Assembly: GCA_007570785.1 (NCBI GenBank)
Contig: ML661799.1
Coordinates: 1,339,598-1,403,597, forward strand
Direction: 5' to 3'
DNA from: Antilocapra americana
Taxonomy: Eukaryota > Chordata > Mammalia > Artiodactyla > Antilocapridae
DNA: 64,000 nucleotides
Shown: positions 44,209 through 56,050 of the stretch, piece by piece
Layout of the letters: each line of letters begins with the position of its first letter
Numbering within the stretch: the stretch's first letter is position 1
Notes under the pieces: model-generated
What the model was told of the DNA's origin: nothing
Databases searched by the model: none
What the model saw: only the letters and a program-made list of their open reading frames with translations
Program-made: the position numbers and the translations under genes

Positions 44209-45002
44209 TTTTTTTTATTTTAATTATTGTTTTTGCCATACATTGTCATGATATCACCATGGGTTTACATATGCTTCCCCTCCGGGTCCCCCCTCCCTCC
44301 TCCCTCCCCCCCCGGGAAATCTCGCTGCACCAGTCCCGAGCATCAATCCTGGGCTGGCGATTGATTAGACACATGACAATTAACATGCTTCAATGCCCTT
44401 CTCCCATCTCATCCCACCCTTACCCTCATCCGCAAAGTCCACAAGTCTATTCTATACATCTGCATTCCTTTTGTTGTCTCCCATGTTGGGTTCTCATTAC
44501 TGTCTTTCTAAATTCCACATATATGTGTTAATATACTGCAATGGTGCTGGGAAAACTGGACAGCCACTTGTAAAAGAATGAAACTAGATCACTTTCTAAC
44601 ACCATACACAAAGATAAACTCAAAATGGATCAAAGATCTAAGCATAAGACCAGAAACTATAAAACTCCTAGAGGATAACATAGGCAAAACACTCTCTGCT
44701 ATAATCCAAAGCGGGATACTCCATGACCCACCTCCCAGAATATTGGAAATAAAAACACGAATAAACAAATGGGACCTAATTAAAATTAAAAGCTTTTGCA
44801 CAACAAAGGAAACTATAAGCAAGGTGAAAAGACAGCCTTCAGAATGGGAGAAAATAATAGCCAATGAAGCAACAGACAAACAATTAATCTCAAAAATTTA
44901 CAAACAACTCCTGCAGCTCCATTCTAGAAAAATAAACAACCCAATTAAAAAGTGGGCCAAAGAACTTAACAGACACTTCTCCAAGGAAGATATAAAAATG
45001 GC
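44209..45002 (-). mobile_element. Twin-primed L1 with 14-bp TSD
   Basis: 44209-44540 is the L1 3' end in reverse complement. 44541-45002 is L1 ORF2 sequence in forward sense. taagttaaagtttt at 44195-44208 and 45003-45016 is a perfect TSD, so both halves are one insertion with 5' inversion. The two halves meet near 44540 at a shared 'ggtg', typical microhomology for such junctions. Confidence 0.95.
44541..45002 (+). pseudogene. L1 ORF2 C-terminal fragment
   Basis: The frame 44578-45027 stays open for 149 codons. It encodes the region after the RT domain ([20 protein letters not shown] ... [19 protein letters not shown]), which is the distal ORF2 part. The last residues (LKFYLG) come from the TSD and flanking DNA. 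No RT catalytic box is included. The intact frame suggests a young insert but it is not a functional unit. Confidence 0.9.
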
Positions 45003-45059
45003 TAAGTTAAAGTTTTATTTAGGATAATTACAGATGTTCTAAACTCATGAGGAACTTTT

Positions 45060-45357
45060 AAAAATTTATTTTTGGCAGCACTGAGTCTTCATGGCTGCAT
45101 GTGGGCTTTCTCTAGTTGTGGCAAGCAGGGCCTACTCTTTCATTGCTGTGTGGGGGCTTCTCATTGTGGTGACTTCTCCTGCTGCAAAATACTTCAGTAG
45201 TTGGACCTTGCAGGCTTCAGAGCACAGGCTCAGTAGTTGTGGTGCATGAGCTTAGTTGTCCTGCAGGATGTGGAATCTTCCCAAACCAGGGATCAAACCC
45301 ATGTTCCCTGCATTGGCAGGTAGATTCTTAACCACTAGACCACCAGGGAAGCCTTTA
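45060..45357 (-). mobile_element. CHR-type SINE
   Basis: Reverse complement from 'tttggcagcactgagtcttc' to 'accactagaccaccagggaa', including 'gggcttctcattgtggtgac'. Confidence 0.87.
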
Positions 45358-46800
45358 TGAGAAATTTATTAAGGGGTTTTAAGGAAGGACCTGGTTGGAT
45401 TTTTTTTTTTTTAAAGTTCTTTCTGGCCCAATATAGAGAATGCCCAGACTATGAGCATATGAGATAAAGAGTGAGAATGGCTCTGGGGACACACTAGTTA
45501 AGAATCTGTAGTAGGAATCAAGTCAAGAGATAATGGGAGCTTGAACAAAGAGGGTGTCAAGAAAGACGGAGAGAGAAGGACTGAATCAAGAGATGTTTGG
45601 GAAGTAAAATCTATAAACTTGATGGTGGGTTAGATGCAGGGAATGACAGAAGGGAAGGTGACAAGGATGGCAGCGCACGCAGCCTGGATGGATGATGACG
45701 TTTGGAACATTGGAACAGCACCTAATTGGATGGGGTGGGGTGGGGTGGGGTGGGTGGCAGGAGCCCGAATTTTGCTTAGCACACGAAATTACAAACGTCG
45801 ACAAAGCGTGAGACAAAGATGTGAGTAAGAAATCAAGCTGGCCAGTGGATTGGGGGGTGTTGGGCTCAGATGAGGGGTCTGAGATTGTCCGTGTGATCGT
45901 GAAGATACGGGAGTGACAATGCTCCTCCCAGGTCCCCTGGGGGAGACAGCACAGGAGGAGAACAGACAGGGCTGAAGGTGGATAACCCTGTGAAGGGTCA
46001 AAGGAGTGGCTGGAGGGACAGGAGGCCAACCAGGCACAGGGCATCGATCAGATTCCCTTTCCCACAGGTTTGGAGTTGGAACTCAGGGATTAGTTGGTTT
46101 TTGGCACCAGGACTGAGGGAGCATGGGAAGCGATGCTGGAGTGCCACTTCTGTCACTGTGCCAGGAAAGCCTGTCTGCAGCAGGTGGCAGAGTCAAATTG
46201 GAGAGAGAGGAGACAACAAAGCACAGAGCCAGAGCACAGACAGAGCTGGGACAGGGCTGCTCCAGGAATATGGAGACTGTAGGAAATGGGGACCAGAAAG
46301 AGGAACTGCGGGGGATGTGCTGGAAGGGGAGCTCAGCCGCTGCAGCTGGAGCAGTAGTGGTTGGGAGGCCGGAAGCCCACCGAGGACACAGTGCTTTTCT
46401 GAACTGAGTTGGCAGGGGCACCCTTTTCCAAAAAGTCTTCTCTCTGGGGAGGAATGGACTAGCAGAGAGGGTCTGCACCAGCTGAGGCAGGTGATGAATG
46501 GGTGGCAATCAAGCCAATGGCTCCCAAACGTTTTCTGTCAGATAGAAAAACCCTGTCATCTCATTCCCAATTTTATTTCATTCCATTTCACCTCATATTT
46601 CACATAATGGGAGCTGTCAAGGAGATTCTTTGATTCCCCACCCCCTTTCTCCAGCAGTTTATGCAGCCTGACAGCCTCAGAGACAAGGGTTTATGGGAAG
46701 ATCCACAATGAAATAATGTGTTACAGACCCAGTCCTTGGGTCCAGGCACCTGTGTGCACTTCAGTGAGCATGGACTTGTATGTGTTCCCCTGTGCATCTG
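45358..46800. other. Unique/old sequence, no gene supported
   Basis: 45360-45650 has faint L2-like wording. 45978-46607 is open for 209 codons on the plus strand; the product is Trp/Gly/Ser-rich, no domain is recognised and a competing open frame lies on the other strand, so coding is unlikely. Confidence 0.35.
45732..45754 (+). other. Guanine-quadruplex motif, (GGGGT)n
   Basis: Four GGGG runs and one GGG separated by single T bases. This is one of the strongest sequence patterns for an intramolecular quadruplex, also readable as a minisatellite. Confidence 0.8.
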
Positions 46801-46850
46801 CCGTGTGTGTATGTGTGTGTGCGTGCGCATGCACGCATGTCAGGAGTGTG
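46801..46850 (+). repeat. (GT)n / alternating purine-pyrimidine run
   Basis: gtgtgtatgtgtgtgtgcgtgc continues into gcatgcacgcatg, giving about 35 bases of strict alternation including GC steps. Confidence 0.85.
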
Positions 46851-47276
46851 TGTGACAAAGCTGAAAGAGCCTTGAATGAGTGGCTGCATATGAGAGTCTG
46901 ACTTCTCACTCTGATATTTATTACCCCTGTGGGACCTGAGTTTGCTGACTCACCTGCCAAGTGGGTGTGATGATGCAGGTCCTCCATACCTCAGGAGGCT
47001 CATGAGACAAGGAAGAGAAATACTCCCTTGTAATCAATAGATGCAATTGAGAATTATAGCTGTCATCTTTGTCTGTGAGGGGCACCTTGTGATATAGACT
47101 GAGGCTGTTTTGATCCTGCTCTTCCTACATCTTAGACCGACAATGCCTTGACCTCAGAGCCACCACACCAGCTCCAGAACTTGATCCACTGACCACTTCC
47201 CCTACTCTCACTCCAAACTGCTGACCATTGCCAGAGAAAGTTAGGGAGCCCATATTAACAGGGCACTTTCAGACTT
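46851..47276. other. No feature recognised
   Basis: Unique-looking sequence. Confidence 0.4.
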
Positions 47277-47580
47277 GTTCATTCATCAACTCAACAAATA
47301 TTTATTGAGCATTTACTATGGGCAAGACTAATCTTTGGGGGCATGTAGTTGAATAAAACAGAGGCTCTGCACACCAGGAGCTTTCAGACCAGTTCAACAC
47401 CTACAGTATAATCTATTAATAAGAAGTGTTACAGTGGATCCAAGCCCAGTGACCATGGACGTACAGAGGTGTAGTCCCTGAGTCATCCTAGGGAGAGGAG
47501 GCAGTGAAGGCTTCCTGGAAGGGAGGACCTTTGAAATGAGTCTTGAAAGATGAGAGGAGGTTGGCCATATGAAGGGAGGA
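47277..47580 (-). repeat. L2 LINE fragment
   Basis: 'tcaacaaatatttattgagc' followed by the reverse complement of the L2 3' coding area ('gtgaaggcttcctggaaggg'). Confidence 0.75.
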
Positions 47581-47799
47581 CGTGCAAGCTGACCCTCAGG
47601 CCTCAGAACTGCTCAGCACTACTTTAAGCCTTCTGTTGGTTTCTTTCGGTTCTGTCCACCAATATCTCTTCAAAGTCTTTACCACATTCGTCAAGTTGTT
47701 CACAGCCTCCACATCTTCCTCCTCGAGCTCCCAGCCCATGACTGCTGGGTCAGTCCTCTCAAAGCACTGATAGGACTGGACCACTTGCTGCTCTAAAGC
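47581..47799. other. No feature recognised
   Basis: Two opposed 62-codon frames; no domain. Confidence 0.4.
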
Positions 47800-48110
47800 T
47801 CACATTGTATATAAAACAGTCCCAACTCCTTTCCCTGGCATTCAGGTCCCTCCACCAGCAACCCCTCCAACTGCAATTCCCCAAACACCAGTCAATCAAA
47901 GCTACTTGCCAGTCTTTGAACATGTAGTGTCCTTTCCTACTTCTCTATCTTTACTCCTTCCTCTCTGTGCTAGAAAGTTCTACCAGCCTCCACATCCCTT
48001 CTTCCTCTGTGGAAATCATATGGACTCCTTGAGTCATAGCTGGAGTTCCACTGTCTCAGAAAGCTTCCTTTGAATCCCCTACTGCACATTTGAAAGTGAT
48101 CTTAGTTCCT
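47800..48110 (+). repeat. L2-like fragment
   Basis: Phrases such as 'ccctggcattcaggtccctc' and 'agaaagcttcctttgaatcc' are in the order expected for sense L2. Diverged. Confidence 0.45.
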
Positions 48111-49249
48111 CTAAAAGACTAGGTGACCAAGAAAGCTCAATGATGGACCCCACCACACATAGGCATAAAGGACTACTTTCATACCAGGGACACAAAGAAA
48201 AATATATGAAACTTTTTAAGTATCAGAATGAATGGAGAGTGTGCAGAGGAGACCAAAATGCTCATAAATATCATTCCACATAAGTGGCTATGGACCTTGA
48301 TTCATGACAGAATAAATACCGAAGTGTGTATCTGTTTCTTCTCAAATTTTCTATAATGATTAAAAACTATTGTTAAAATATAAATCCACATGGACAAAAA
48401 AATATCAGTAGAGAGCACAGCAAGTGAGAAAGAATGACATAGTTTTAGAAGCTGGAAAGCAGATGGAAGAGAGAGAGCTGATTCAGCAGAGCAGAGAAAC
48501 CTGAACTCCTGTAGTGAGGAGGTTAATGAGAGGCAAGCTGGTCCCCACCTGTATAAAATGCCTCTCAAACATCTTGGTTCTGCCTTTCACCACTGCTCCT
48601 CACCATCCAAGGCACCATGACAAGCTGCATATGGGATCCAAGCCACCAGCTTCCGCTCTCAAGACTGCACTACACTCCTCGAGCTGCCCCCTTGGAGCTC
48701 TCCTGTCTGCACCATGGGACTGGCTCAGGGCCTGTCAGAAGCAACCTCCTAACTGTGGGGAAGATAACTCACTACGGGATGAAACTCTGACCAGTAGGAG
48801 CAAAGACTAGCGGATACATTCTTTTCTTTTCCCACTTTCAGAGATTGTCCCAAAGTACACATGTTTGTACTTGAGTCAGTCTTGCGAGACAGGAATCAAT
48901 CGCTCTTGAACCAAGTGGCGGCCAGCACAGTAACACGTTTGCGTTGACTCCCCCCTCCTTCCCAGCCTGCAACCCATTCTTCTTACTCCTGCATCTCCAG
49001 GATTGTATTGCCTGGTAAAATGCAGTACATAAAGGCTATGTTTATGAGGAAATCAAGCTGAGACATCAACACAGAACCACAAAGAGATTCAAGAATAGGC
49101 AGTTTCTAGGTACCTCTCAAGGCAAATGTGAGGGATGGTCATAAAGACAGAAAGATATTTATATTATTACATAAGAAGTCCAGAACCCCAGATCTACCTG
49201 CAGTCCAAGAGACTATACTCCCACACCGTCAATAAGCCCTGAGTAAAAT
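48111..49249. other. No feature recognised
   Basis: A 98-codon frame at 48514-48810 has no recognised domain. No clear transposon. Confidence 0.4.
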
Positions 49250-50800
49250 TTATTCATTGGAGAGGTTTAAATAAGAAGTTTAAATATGTTTAAATAAGAA
49301 TCTTGGGGACACCTGGCTTAGCTGAGGGCAGGACTGAATCATTGTATAGAAAACTTGAAGATTAATAACTGAGAGTCTGAATACTAGAAGATAGAATCCA
49401 AAGAAATAAATGGAAACAGTAAGCTCTAAGGAAATACACAATGTAGAAAACAACAATAAAAAATTTTAACTGTTATTTCCTAAAAGAGAGGATATTGCAT
49501 CCATGGAACAAGAGCAGAGTACTATTAAAAAAAATTGAAAAACCATAAGAGAATTTTTGTAAATTAAAACTATAAGAACGGAAATAAAAATTTTAATAAA
49601 ATAGGGGGGAAATGTGCAGGCTATTACAGGTCCAATCAGTTCAGTTGCTCAGTCATGTCTGACTCTTTGCAAACCCATGGACTGCAGCACACCAGGCCTC
49701 TCTGTCTATCACCAACTCCCAGAGTTGACTCAAACTCATGTCCATTGAGTTGGTGATGCCATCCAACCATCTCATCCTCTGTCATCCCCTTCTCTTCCAG
49801 CCTTCAATCTTTCCCAGCATCAGGGTCTTTTCAAATGAGTCAGCTCTTTGCATCAGGCGGCCAAAGTATTGGAGTTTCAGCTTCAGCATCAGTCCTTCCC
49901 ATGAATATTCAGGACTGATATCCTTTAGGATGGACTGGTTGGATCTCCTTGCAGTCCAAGGGACTCTCAAGGTCCAATAGCCAGCTAATAAAAATTCCAG
50001 AGGAAAAATGAGAGGATGTGTAGCATGCTTAGTATAATGAATTTTAAAAGAACCATATCAAGACACATAATTTCAGAATAACAAAAATAAAAAGAAGATG
50101 AAGGTACAAAGACAAAGGTAAAGAAGAGGAAAAAATAGACATAAAAATCAATATCAAAATGGCATTAGCTTTAGAAACTGAAACATTGGAAGCTAAGAGA
50201 GAATAAACCAACACCTTCAAAATTCTGATAGAAAAGAATTGCCTCTAACCTAGAATTCAACACCCAACCAAATTCTCTCTTATTCTGTCTGATATTCTTA
50301 ACAAGGTCTGAAAAACTTTACTTATTATGAACTTTCTCCCAAAGGATGCACTCCATCAAAATGGAAAACAAAAATGGAACCCAAGAAAGATATCACATCA
50401 GGGAAGAGAACCTTGAACACAGTTGAAAGGCTTGACTTAGTAAAAGGAACTCTCGAGATAATAGCAGTGTCATGGGCCCTAGAGAGCAGCCAGCCCAGAG
50501 GGAATAAGATGGATGAAGACTTTTGAGGTATTTTTCCCAGAGAAAAAAAGGAACAGACAGATTATTTCATATGTTCAGCTTTATCGAGAGGAGTTTGCTA
50601 GTTTTGCCAAAGAGTCTGAAGATGAATTATTTATATGTTACATACTAAGCAAATAACAAAGTGAAAGAAGATTGATTCTAGGGAAAAAATTATTTAAGAA
50701 CAGAAATGCAGTTGGTACATTATGTGGCTTTATTGTTAACATTTACATAGCAACAATAACAAATATACCATTTAATCCAAAAATGTAATATAACTACATT
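49250..50800 (+). repeat. Ancient L1/HAL1-like sequence, tentative
   Basis: A-rich on the plus strand with phrases like 'ctaacctagaattcaacacc' and 'gaaactgaaacattggaagc' resembling 3' parts of old L1M/HAL1 elements. Interrupted by a BovB. No open frame. Confidence 0.4.
49637..49969 (-). mobile_element. BovB 3' end with TSD
   Basis: Reverse complement from 'cagttcagttgctcagtcat' to 'agtccaagggactctca'. Perfect 9-bp TSD aggtccaat at 49628-49636 and 49970-49978. Confidence 0.93.
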
Positions 50801-51192
50801 AGGAAGCTAGGGGAAAGGAAACATTTGTAGTAGGGGAGGCTGCAGGAGGAAGTGCAGTGGATGATCTGAATTCTCCTCTCCTGCATTAGGAAGACAACAA
50901 TAATATCTAACATTTAGAAACTGAGAAATAATTGCATATGTATGTTGTGGAGAAATAAGCACATAATTATCAAAATAAATAGCACAAAAAGTTGGAAGTG
51001 GTTGCTTTGGGAAAAAGGACACAGAGACAGGATGGATGGGAGTCAGTTGCTCTTTTCTGTTATTACTTTTGGAATATAATTGGACTTTGAACACTGTGTG
51101 TACTGTACATGGGACAAAGAGAATTATAACTGTATGTTGGATTGAATTTTTTTATTGTTTTGGCATTTTCACTGAGCTCCCAAAGCTGAGAA
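50801..51192. other. No feature recognised
   Basis: AT-rich and may continue the old LINE sequence upstream. Confidence 0.35.
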
Positions 51193-51297
51193 AACTGATG
51201 ATTAAGTCCCCATACACTCAAAAGAGGTGCTTGAACATAAAATGCAGGGCTTACCAAGAAATAGGAAAATTCAATCTGTGAGCTTCATCCCATCATC
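51193..51297 (+). repeat. Diverged direct repeat, copy 1
   Basis: Shares with 51977-52094 the blocks 'gcagggcttaccaagaaata' and 'cccatcatccacctcaa', with a variable middle. Copies lie about 790 bases apart in the same orientation. Not a family I recognise. Confidence 0.8.
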
Positions 51298-51976
51298 CAC
51301 CTCAACCTCATATATAAGAGAAAGCGAGAGGTTAATCAAGGGCAATCAGACAGGGGATTCACTGGAAGCTGGTGGCCTAGGGAGGGGTCCTGATTGTTGC
51401 CCCCTCACTGCAGCCTTATAGAGAATCACTTCTAGAAAGTACTGTAAGGGGGAGAAGGAAATCTTGGCTCCTTGAGACAGGAGCAAAGCAGGGCAAGAGC
51501 TTCTGGAGAACCTGGGGAGCTTGAAGGGCACAGAGATGGGAGACTGGCATCAGAGTTTCACCTAGCAAAGTCAGAAGGCAACAGGTGGGCTGGAGCCACC
51601 AGCAAGAAAGTCTGAGTGTCCTGAGTCTGGTGAAACCTTCTCTGGGATAAATGGATGTCACAGCAGAAGCTGGACTTGAGCTGTCCAGAGGTGGTTCTTC
51701 CCTGGAGGACCACTTGCTGGAGTGAAGTGACCCCAGTACAGAGGCTGGGGGGTGGAGGGAAGCAGTGACACTGGATAAAGAGCTTATCCAGTGTAGGGAA
51801 TAAGGGAAGTCTTTGGAGATCATCCAGAGAGCCCAGTGTAGGAGGACCATGAGGGAAACCTTTAAAGAACCCACAAAAACACCCTTTGAGGGGAAGAGCC
51901 AACATCTAGATTCCCAAAGAGCACATGGAGGACCCTGCTACCAAATTATGGTAGCATCAATGGAGTCAGATCTGCT
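51298..51976. other. Sequence between the direct repeats
   Basis: Moderate GC. Minus-strand frames of 152 (51416-51874) and 115 codons overlap; they are Ser/Leu-rich and unrecognised. A perfect hairpin lies at 51768-51794 (11-base arms acactggataa/ttatccagtgt, 5-base loop). The whole 51.2-52.1 kb unit could be an old LTR-bounded or tandemly duplicated element. Confidence 0.4.
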
Positions 51977-52094
51977 GTCAAAAATGATGATGAAGTCCCC
52001 ATACATTCTAGAGAGGGTGCTTAGACATATACTCTCTGCAGGGCTTACCAAGAAATAGGAACAATCAATCTGTGACCTTCACCCCATCATCCAC
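51977..52094 (+). repeat. Diverged direct repeat, copy 2
   Basis: Partner of copy 1. It carries a few extra bases ('catatactctctgcaggg') where copy 1 has 'cataaaatgcaggg'. Confidence 0.8.
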
Positions 52095-52449
52095 CTCAAT
52101 TCCTTCTCCAGCTCCAGCTCTAGAGGAGGCCCAGGCAGTTGGCCAGTAGATGGGATATGAGGCAACAGGGAGCTTAAAGAAACAAACAACCACGCCCTCA
52201 CCTCCACCGAGCAGAGGGAGGGAAGAAAGAGAAAAGCTCAAATTAGATATGAAATGAAAGTATTGATTTAGACCCACCTAGCCTTTTTAATATCTGAAAA
52301 TACAACTTCTAATATCTGAAAATGACTGGAAAAGCTATAGAATCTGGCCGGGACAGGGAAGGGTGATCCAAAAGGGCATGTTTGAAGGACAAGCTCTTAT
52401 TTGTTTGGTCCATTTTTCAAGTTACCTTATTTTTAAAAAGAAGAGAACT

Positions 52450-52630
52450 AACTTGCATTGATACCTACTATGCAACAGGTATGGACATACACCTTCCCAT
52501 TTAATCCTTACAACAATCTTCTGAAGCAGTGTGTACTATCTTTTGCAAACTGGGGAACTGAAGTTCAGAAAGCAAGAGGTTCCTAAGATCACATAGCCAG
52601 AAAGTGGTGGGCCAAGAATAAAACACAGAA
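52450..52630 (-). repeat. MIR SINE
   Basis: 'catttaatccttacaacaat', 'aaactggggaactgaagttc' and 'gatcacatagccagaaagtg' give a good reverse-complement MIR. Confidence 0.78.
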
Positions 52631-52679
52631 CATGTCCCCAGAGCCCACATACATTGCAACCAACGTGATTTAAAGTCCA

Positions 52680-52910
52680 GATATTGGTGTCAAACAGATG
52701 GGGTTCAAGCCCCAAGGCAGCCAGTACCTAACATGTCTTTTGGACACACTGCTTACTCTCCTTCTGCCTCAGTTTCCTCATTACCAAAAGAGAAAAATAA
52801 TTCACTAGTTACAGGCTTGTAGGGAATTAAATGAGATCATTCAGACACAAGGTTTAGCATGTTGCCTGGCACAGAGCAACCCTCAATAAACAATAGCTAC
52901 TATTATCATC
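52680..52910 (+). repeat. MIR SINE, near full length
   Basis: 'gtttcctcattaccaaaaga', 'aattaaatgagatcattcag' and 'gcctggcacagagcaaccct' follow the whole MIR order. Opposite in orientation to its neighbour at 52450. Confidence 0.82.
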
Positions 52911-53054
52911 AAGCTATTATTACACTCTGAATAAGCCAATTATTGAAATGAGGCTAGTTTCAGAAGTGCCTGGAATGCAACTGGACAAATAGCAGATACT
53001 CAACAGTTGGTTGAATCTAAAGCTGAGTTTCTTCTCTCCTGTGATAACATATAT

Positions 53055-53268
53055 GTGTGCATGCGCTAAGTTGCTTCAGTCATGTCTGACTCTTTTATGA
53101 CCCTAGATTGTAGCCCACTAGGCTCCTCTATCCATGGGATTTTCCAGGTGGGTTGCCATGCCCTCCTCCAAGGTATCTTCCCAATCCCAGGATCAAACCC
53201 ATGTCTCTCATGTCTCCTGCACTGGCAGGCGGGTTCTTTACCACTCACTAGGGCCACTTGGGAAGCCT
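53055..53268 (-). mobile_element. Bov-tA SINE
   Basis: Reverse complement from 'gcatgcgctaagttgcttca' to 'ggccacttgggaagcct'. TSD gata(a/g)catatat at 53043-53054 and 53269-53280. Confidence 0.93.
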
Positions 53269-53379
53269 GATAGCATATATACTCACATGGAATGTGTTCA
53301 TTCTGCATTGTATTGCAGATATTTCATAAGAGAGAATCACAAAATTCGAAGAGATCTTTGAAGTCTTTGTAAGTCTTTT

Positions 53380-53600
53380 GTCCCTTAATAGACTGCAAAC
53401 TTCTTAAAGACAGAGGTCATATCTTGCTTCATCCCTTAATTAACTCATTTCTTTGCTCAAGAAATGTGTATGCAAGATCTATGGACAAAGTATTGCTCTA
53501 GAGACAATTTAGAGACAGACCTAGTCCTGTCCTTAGGAGATCATAACCTGGGCGAAGTTGGGATAGGAATCAGGAAGGGAGGTGCAGATGTGGTCCTGGG
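53380..53600 (+). repeat. L2-like fragments
   Basis: 'agactgcaaacttcttaaag' is L2 sense wording. The following 53465-53560 (ggacaaagtattgctctaga) looks like L2 in the other orientation, so two old pieces may meet here. Confidence 0.4.
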
Positions 53601-54589
53601 GCTGTTCAGTAAATTCCCCTCTCCTATGCAATATCTCTTCCAGGGCCTGGCAGAGGTAAACACATGCCAAAGGGTGGTTGAACCAATAATGAACAAGTGT
53701 GCTTGTAACTAAGAAAGCATGTACACCAGAAGGACGGGAGACTGAGTGCCCTGAGCGCACATTGATGGGCATTAAAATTTTGTGGTGTTTTGGAGAGTGG
53801 ATGAATGGCATGCTCGCTCTCTGCCCTTGCTTATTTGTGCAGTCCTTTCCTCCAGCCTGTTCTTTGCCCATGTTGCCATCTATTCTGAGGAAACTTGTTA
53901 GGTCTGTCCAGAAGCCTGATGGTGAGCTGATTTAGGCATTCCTAAATTCCAGGCAGGGAGGGCTCACCAGGATCCTCTCAAATGTTTCAGAAGAGACAAA
54001 AGATAGATAAAGGAGAAGGTAACTGGCTCCAACTATAACAGGCTTCTTCCCTCTGGGACACTTTCTTTGATGACTTTGTCTCTGAGGGAGAAATTGACTG
54101 TGTGATTCATCTTCTCTCTTTTTCCTTCCTGTTCTGGGAGCTCAAGGATGCATGGAGGCATATTCATACTCACACATACACACACACACCTCATATTCTG
54201 ATAGATGTATACCACAGATGTACATAGATGCACTCTCACAAATAAAAGACTGATGGTCCAGAGACACACTTTCCCCTTTCCTGGACACTTTGCATTGCAG
54301 TGATGTATCAGAGGAACAACATTCTCTCAGCAACACACCCTTACCATCACTATCAGCAAATAATGCCTACTGGTTTCCCAGCCCTGGCTACGTTACGAGG
54401 TAGGGTCAATTGATTTTTAAAAGGCAAAGCTTTCAAGGAAGGATCCTGTGCTCAGCTTCTCAGTCACTCAAAGGTCAAGATGAGTGGGAGCATAAGATCC
54501 TTTCTTGAGAGTAGGGAGTAGGAGACATTAAAATGTCAAGAAGAAAAGAGAGGGATTAATTTCATGTAGGGACAAAGGACTTGGACAAG
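53601..54589. other. No gene; (CA)n at 54171-54189
   Basis: A CA run of about 9 units is the only clear feature. Frames of up to 112 codons (minus, 53533-53871) have no recognised domain. Confidence 0.45.
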
Positions 54590-54860
54590 GGTATTCAGTT
54601 CAAATTGTTTTGCCCACCAAGTATCTTTGAGGCATTGTTCTAAGCACCATGGAGAGACAATGAATAAGATCCAGATCCAGAATAGCTCACAGCTCAGCAG
54701 CTGAGACCAAGTAAACAAACAAATGATAAGTAAACAAGTAACAAGTGATGTCATCAAGATAAAGATTAGGTGAGATCCAATGGAGGGGCACATAGTCCCA
54801 GGTTGAGAGGTCAAGATCAAGAAGGAGAACTTGGAGACAGTGACACCAGAGCTGGTTATT
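54590..54860 (-). repeat. L2-like fragment
   Basis: 'ggcattgttctaagcaccat' and 'gacaatgaataagatccaga' recall the reverse complement of the L2 3' end. Diverged. Confidence 0.5.
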
Positions 54861-55864
54861 TAAGCTTAAAACTAAAGGTATATATCCTGCCAATGTTTTT
54901 CAAAAAGAAATTGTCAGAGGGGTTGAAATTGGACAAGAGTGCTCTGTGAGTCTGGAAGGTTTTCCACTCCCCCAGAAAGTAGAGTGGTATGGCAGAAAGC
55001 ACTTTGAACGTAGTCTCGGGGGCTCTAAGTTCAGGAACTAGTCTGGACATTCTCCAGCCAGATAGCTTTGAGAGAAGCACTTTGCTTCTCTCAGCTTCCA
55101 TTTACTTAAGGTGCTGTCTTCTCTGCCTAATTCCTCACGTTGTCCTGCAAACTTGATAAGATAACCCACTCGGGATTATCTGTCAACTTATGAGTCATAG
55201 TCCCTTTCTGTTTTGGCAGATCCCTTCCTCCCTGCCTCCCTGAGAGCAAGAGTGAGTTTAACAAAGGGCTTCTTTTCTGGCCACACCGACCTCCAGCTTT
55301 CAGACATCTCCTTGGAGCTGCAGTGAGGTCCCCTTGTGTCTGTTCCTAGTGCCTGGCTCCTCAGGAAGCCACGGTCTTTTGGGGGAGAAGAGTCAAATGG
55401 AGACTCAATAGGAAATGAGTTGCTGGGAGTTGGAGGGTAATGAACATATCAGTCATGCAGTATTAATAACCACACAATAAGGACTCTAGCAATGGTTTGG
55501 CTGGGAGTTCTCTCCCAAAAAGTTCCAGCAACATGTCTAAGCAGTAGTAAACATTCTGCATTTTTATAAAAATAATAACACTCTTTCAATCTCTGTAACC
55601 ACTCATATCCCTTCTCTCTACTCCATTTACTCTTAAAGTCCACTGAAAAATAGAACATAAATGGAAGCTCAAAGACAGAAGGTCAAGACTAGGACCAGCT
55701 GAGCTGCCTTGATATTATCAAGTACAGGTCTGTCATTGTTCATGGCTCCTAGGGTTGCATTCTCAGACACATGATAGCGTTTAATAGAAAACCCAAAGGT
55801 TCAACTCCCTAAAGAGCTGGTCTTTGGCAAGAAAGTGAAACAGGTGAACTTTAGAGAGTAGTGA
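54861..55864. other. No feature recognised
   Basis: Unique-looking sequence without credible frames. Confidence 0.4.
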
Positions 55865-56050
55865 AAAGAATGCTTGGATTCTAGAGACCTGTGACTCTAG
55901 GCCTTGAAGCTCTGTGATGTTGTTTCCTCATTGGTAAAAATAACCACTCTCTTATCCCTCTCTTGGAGCTCATGAGGATAAAACTAAATAATGGATGTGA
56001 AGCTGATCTGTGAATTGTAAATCAGTTATCATCTTTGATGTATATTATTC
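55865..56050 (+). repeat. MIR SINE
   Basis: 'ttgtttcctcattggtaaaa' and 'gagctcatgaggataaaact' in MIR order, with a diverged head. Confidence 0.65.

Noticed and set aside
44578..45027. 149-codon frame considered as a host gene
   Set aside because: It is the distal part of L1 ORF2 inside a TSD-bounded insertion.
45978..46607. 209-codon frame on the plus strand
   Set aside because: Both strands are open here, composition is unlike known proteins, and no exon signals are visible.
51768..51794. Perfect 11-base hairpin considered as a microRNA precursor
   Set aside because: Stem is too short for Drosha/Dicer processing, with a 5-base loop and no extended pairing.
51416..51905. 152- and 115-codon frames on the minus strand
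   Set aside because: They lie between unassigned direct repeats and have no domain; a repeat origin is more likely.
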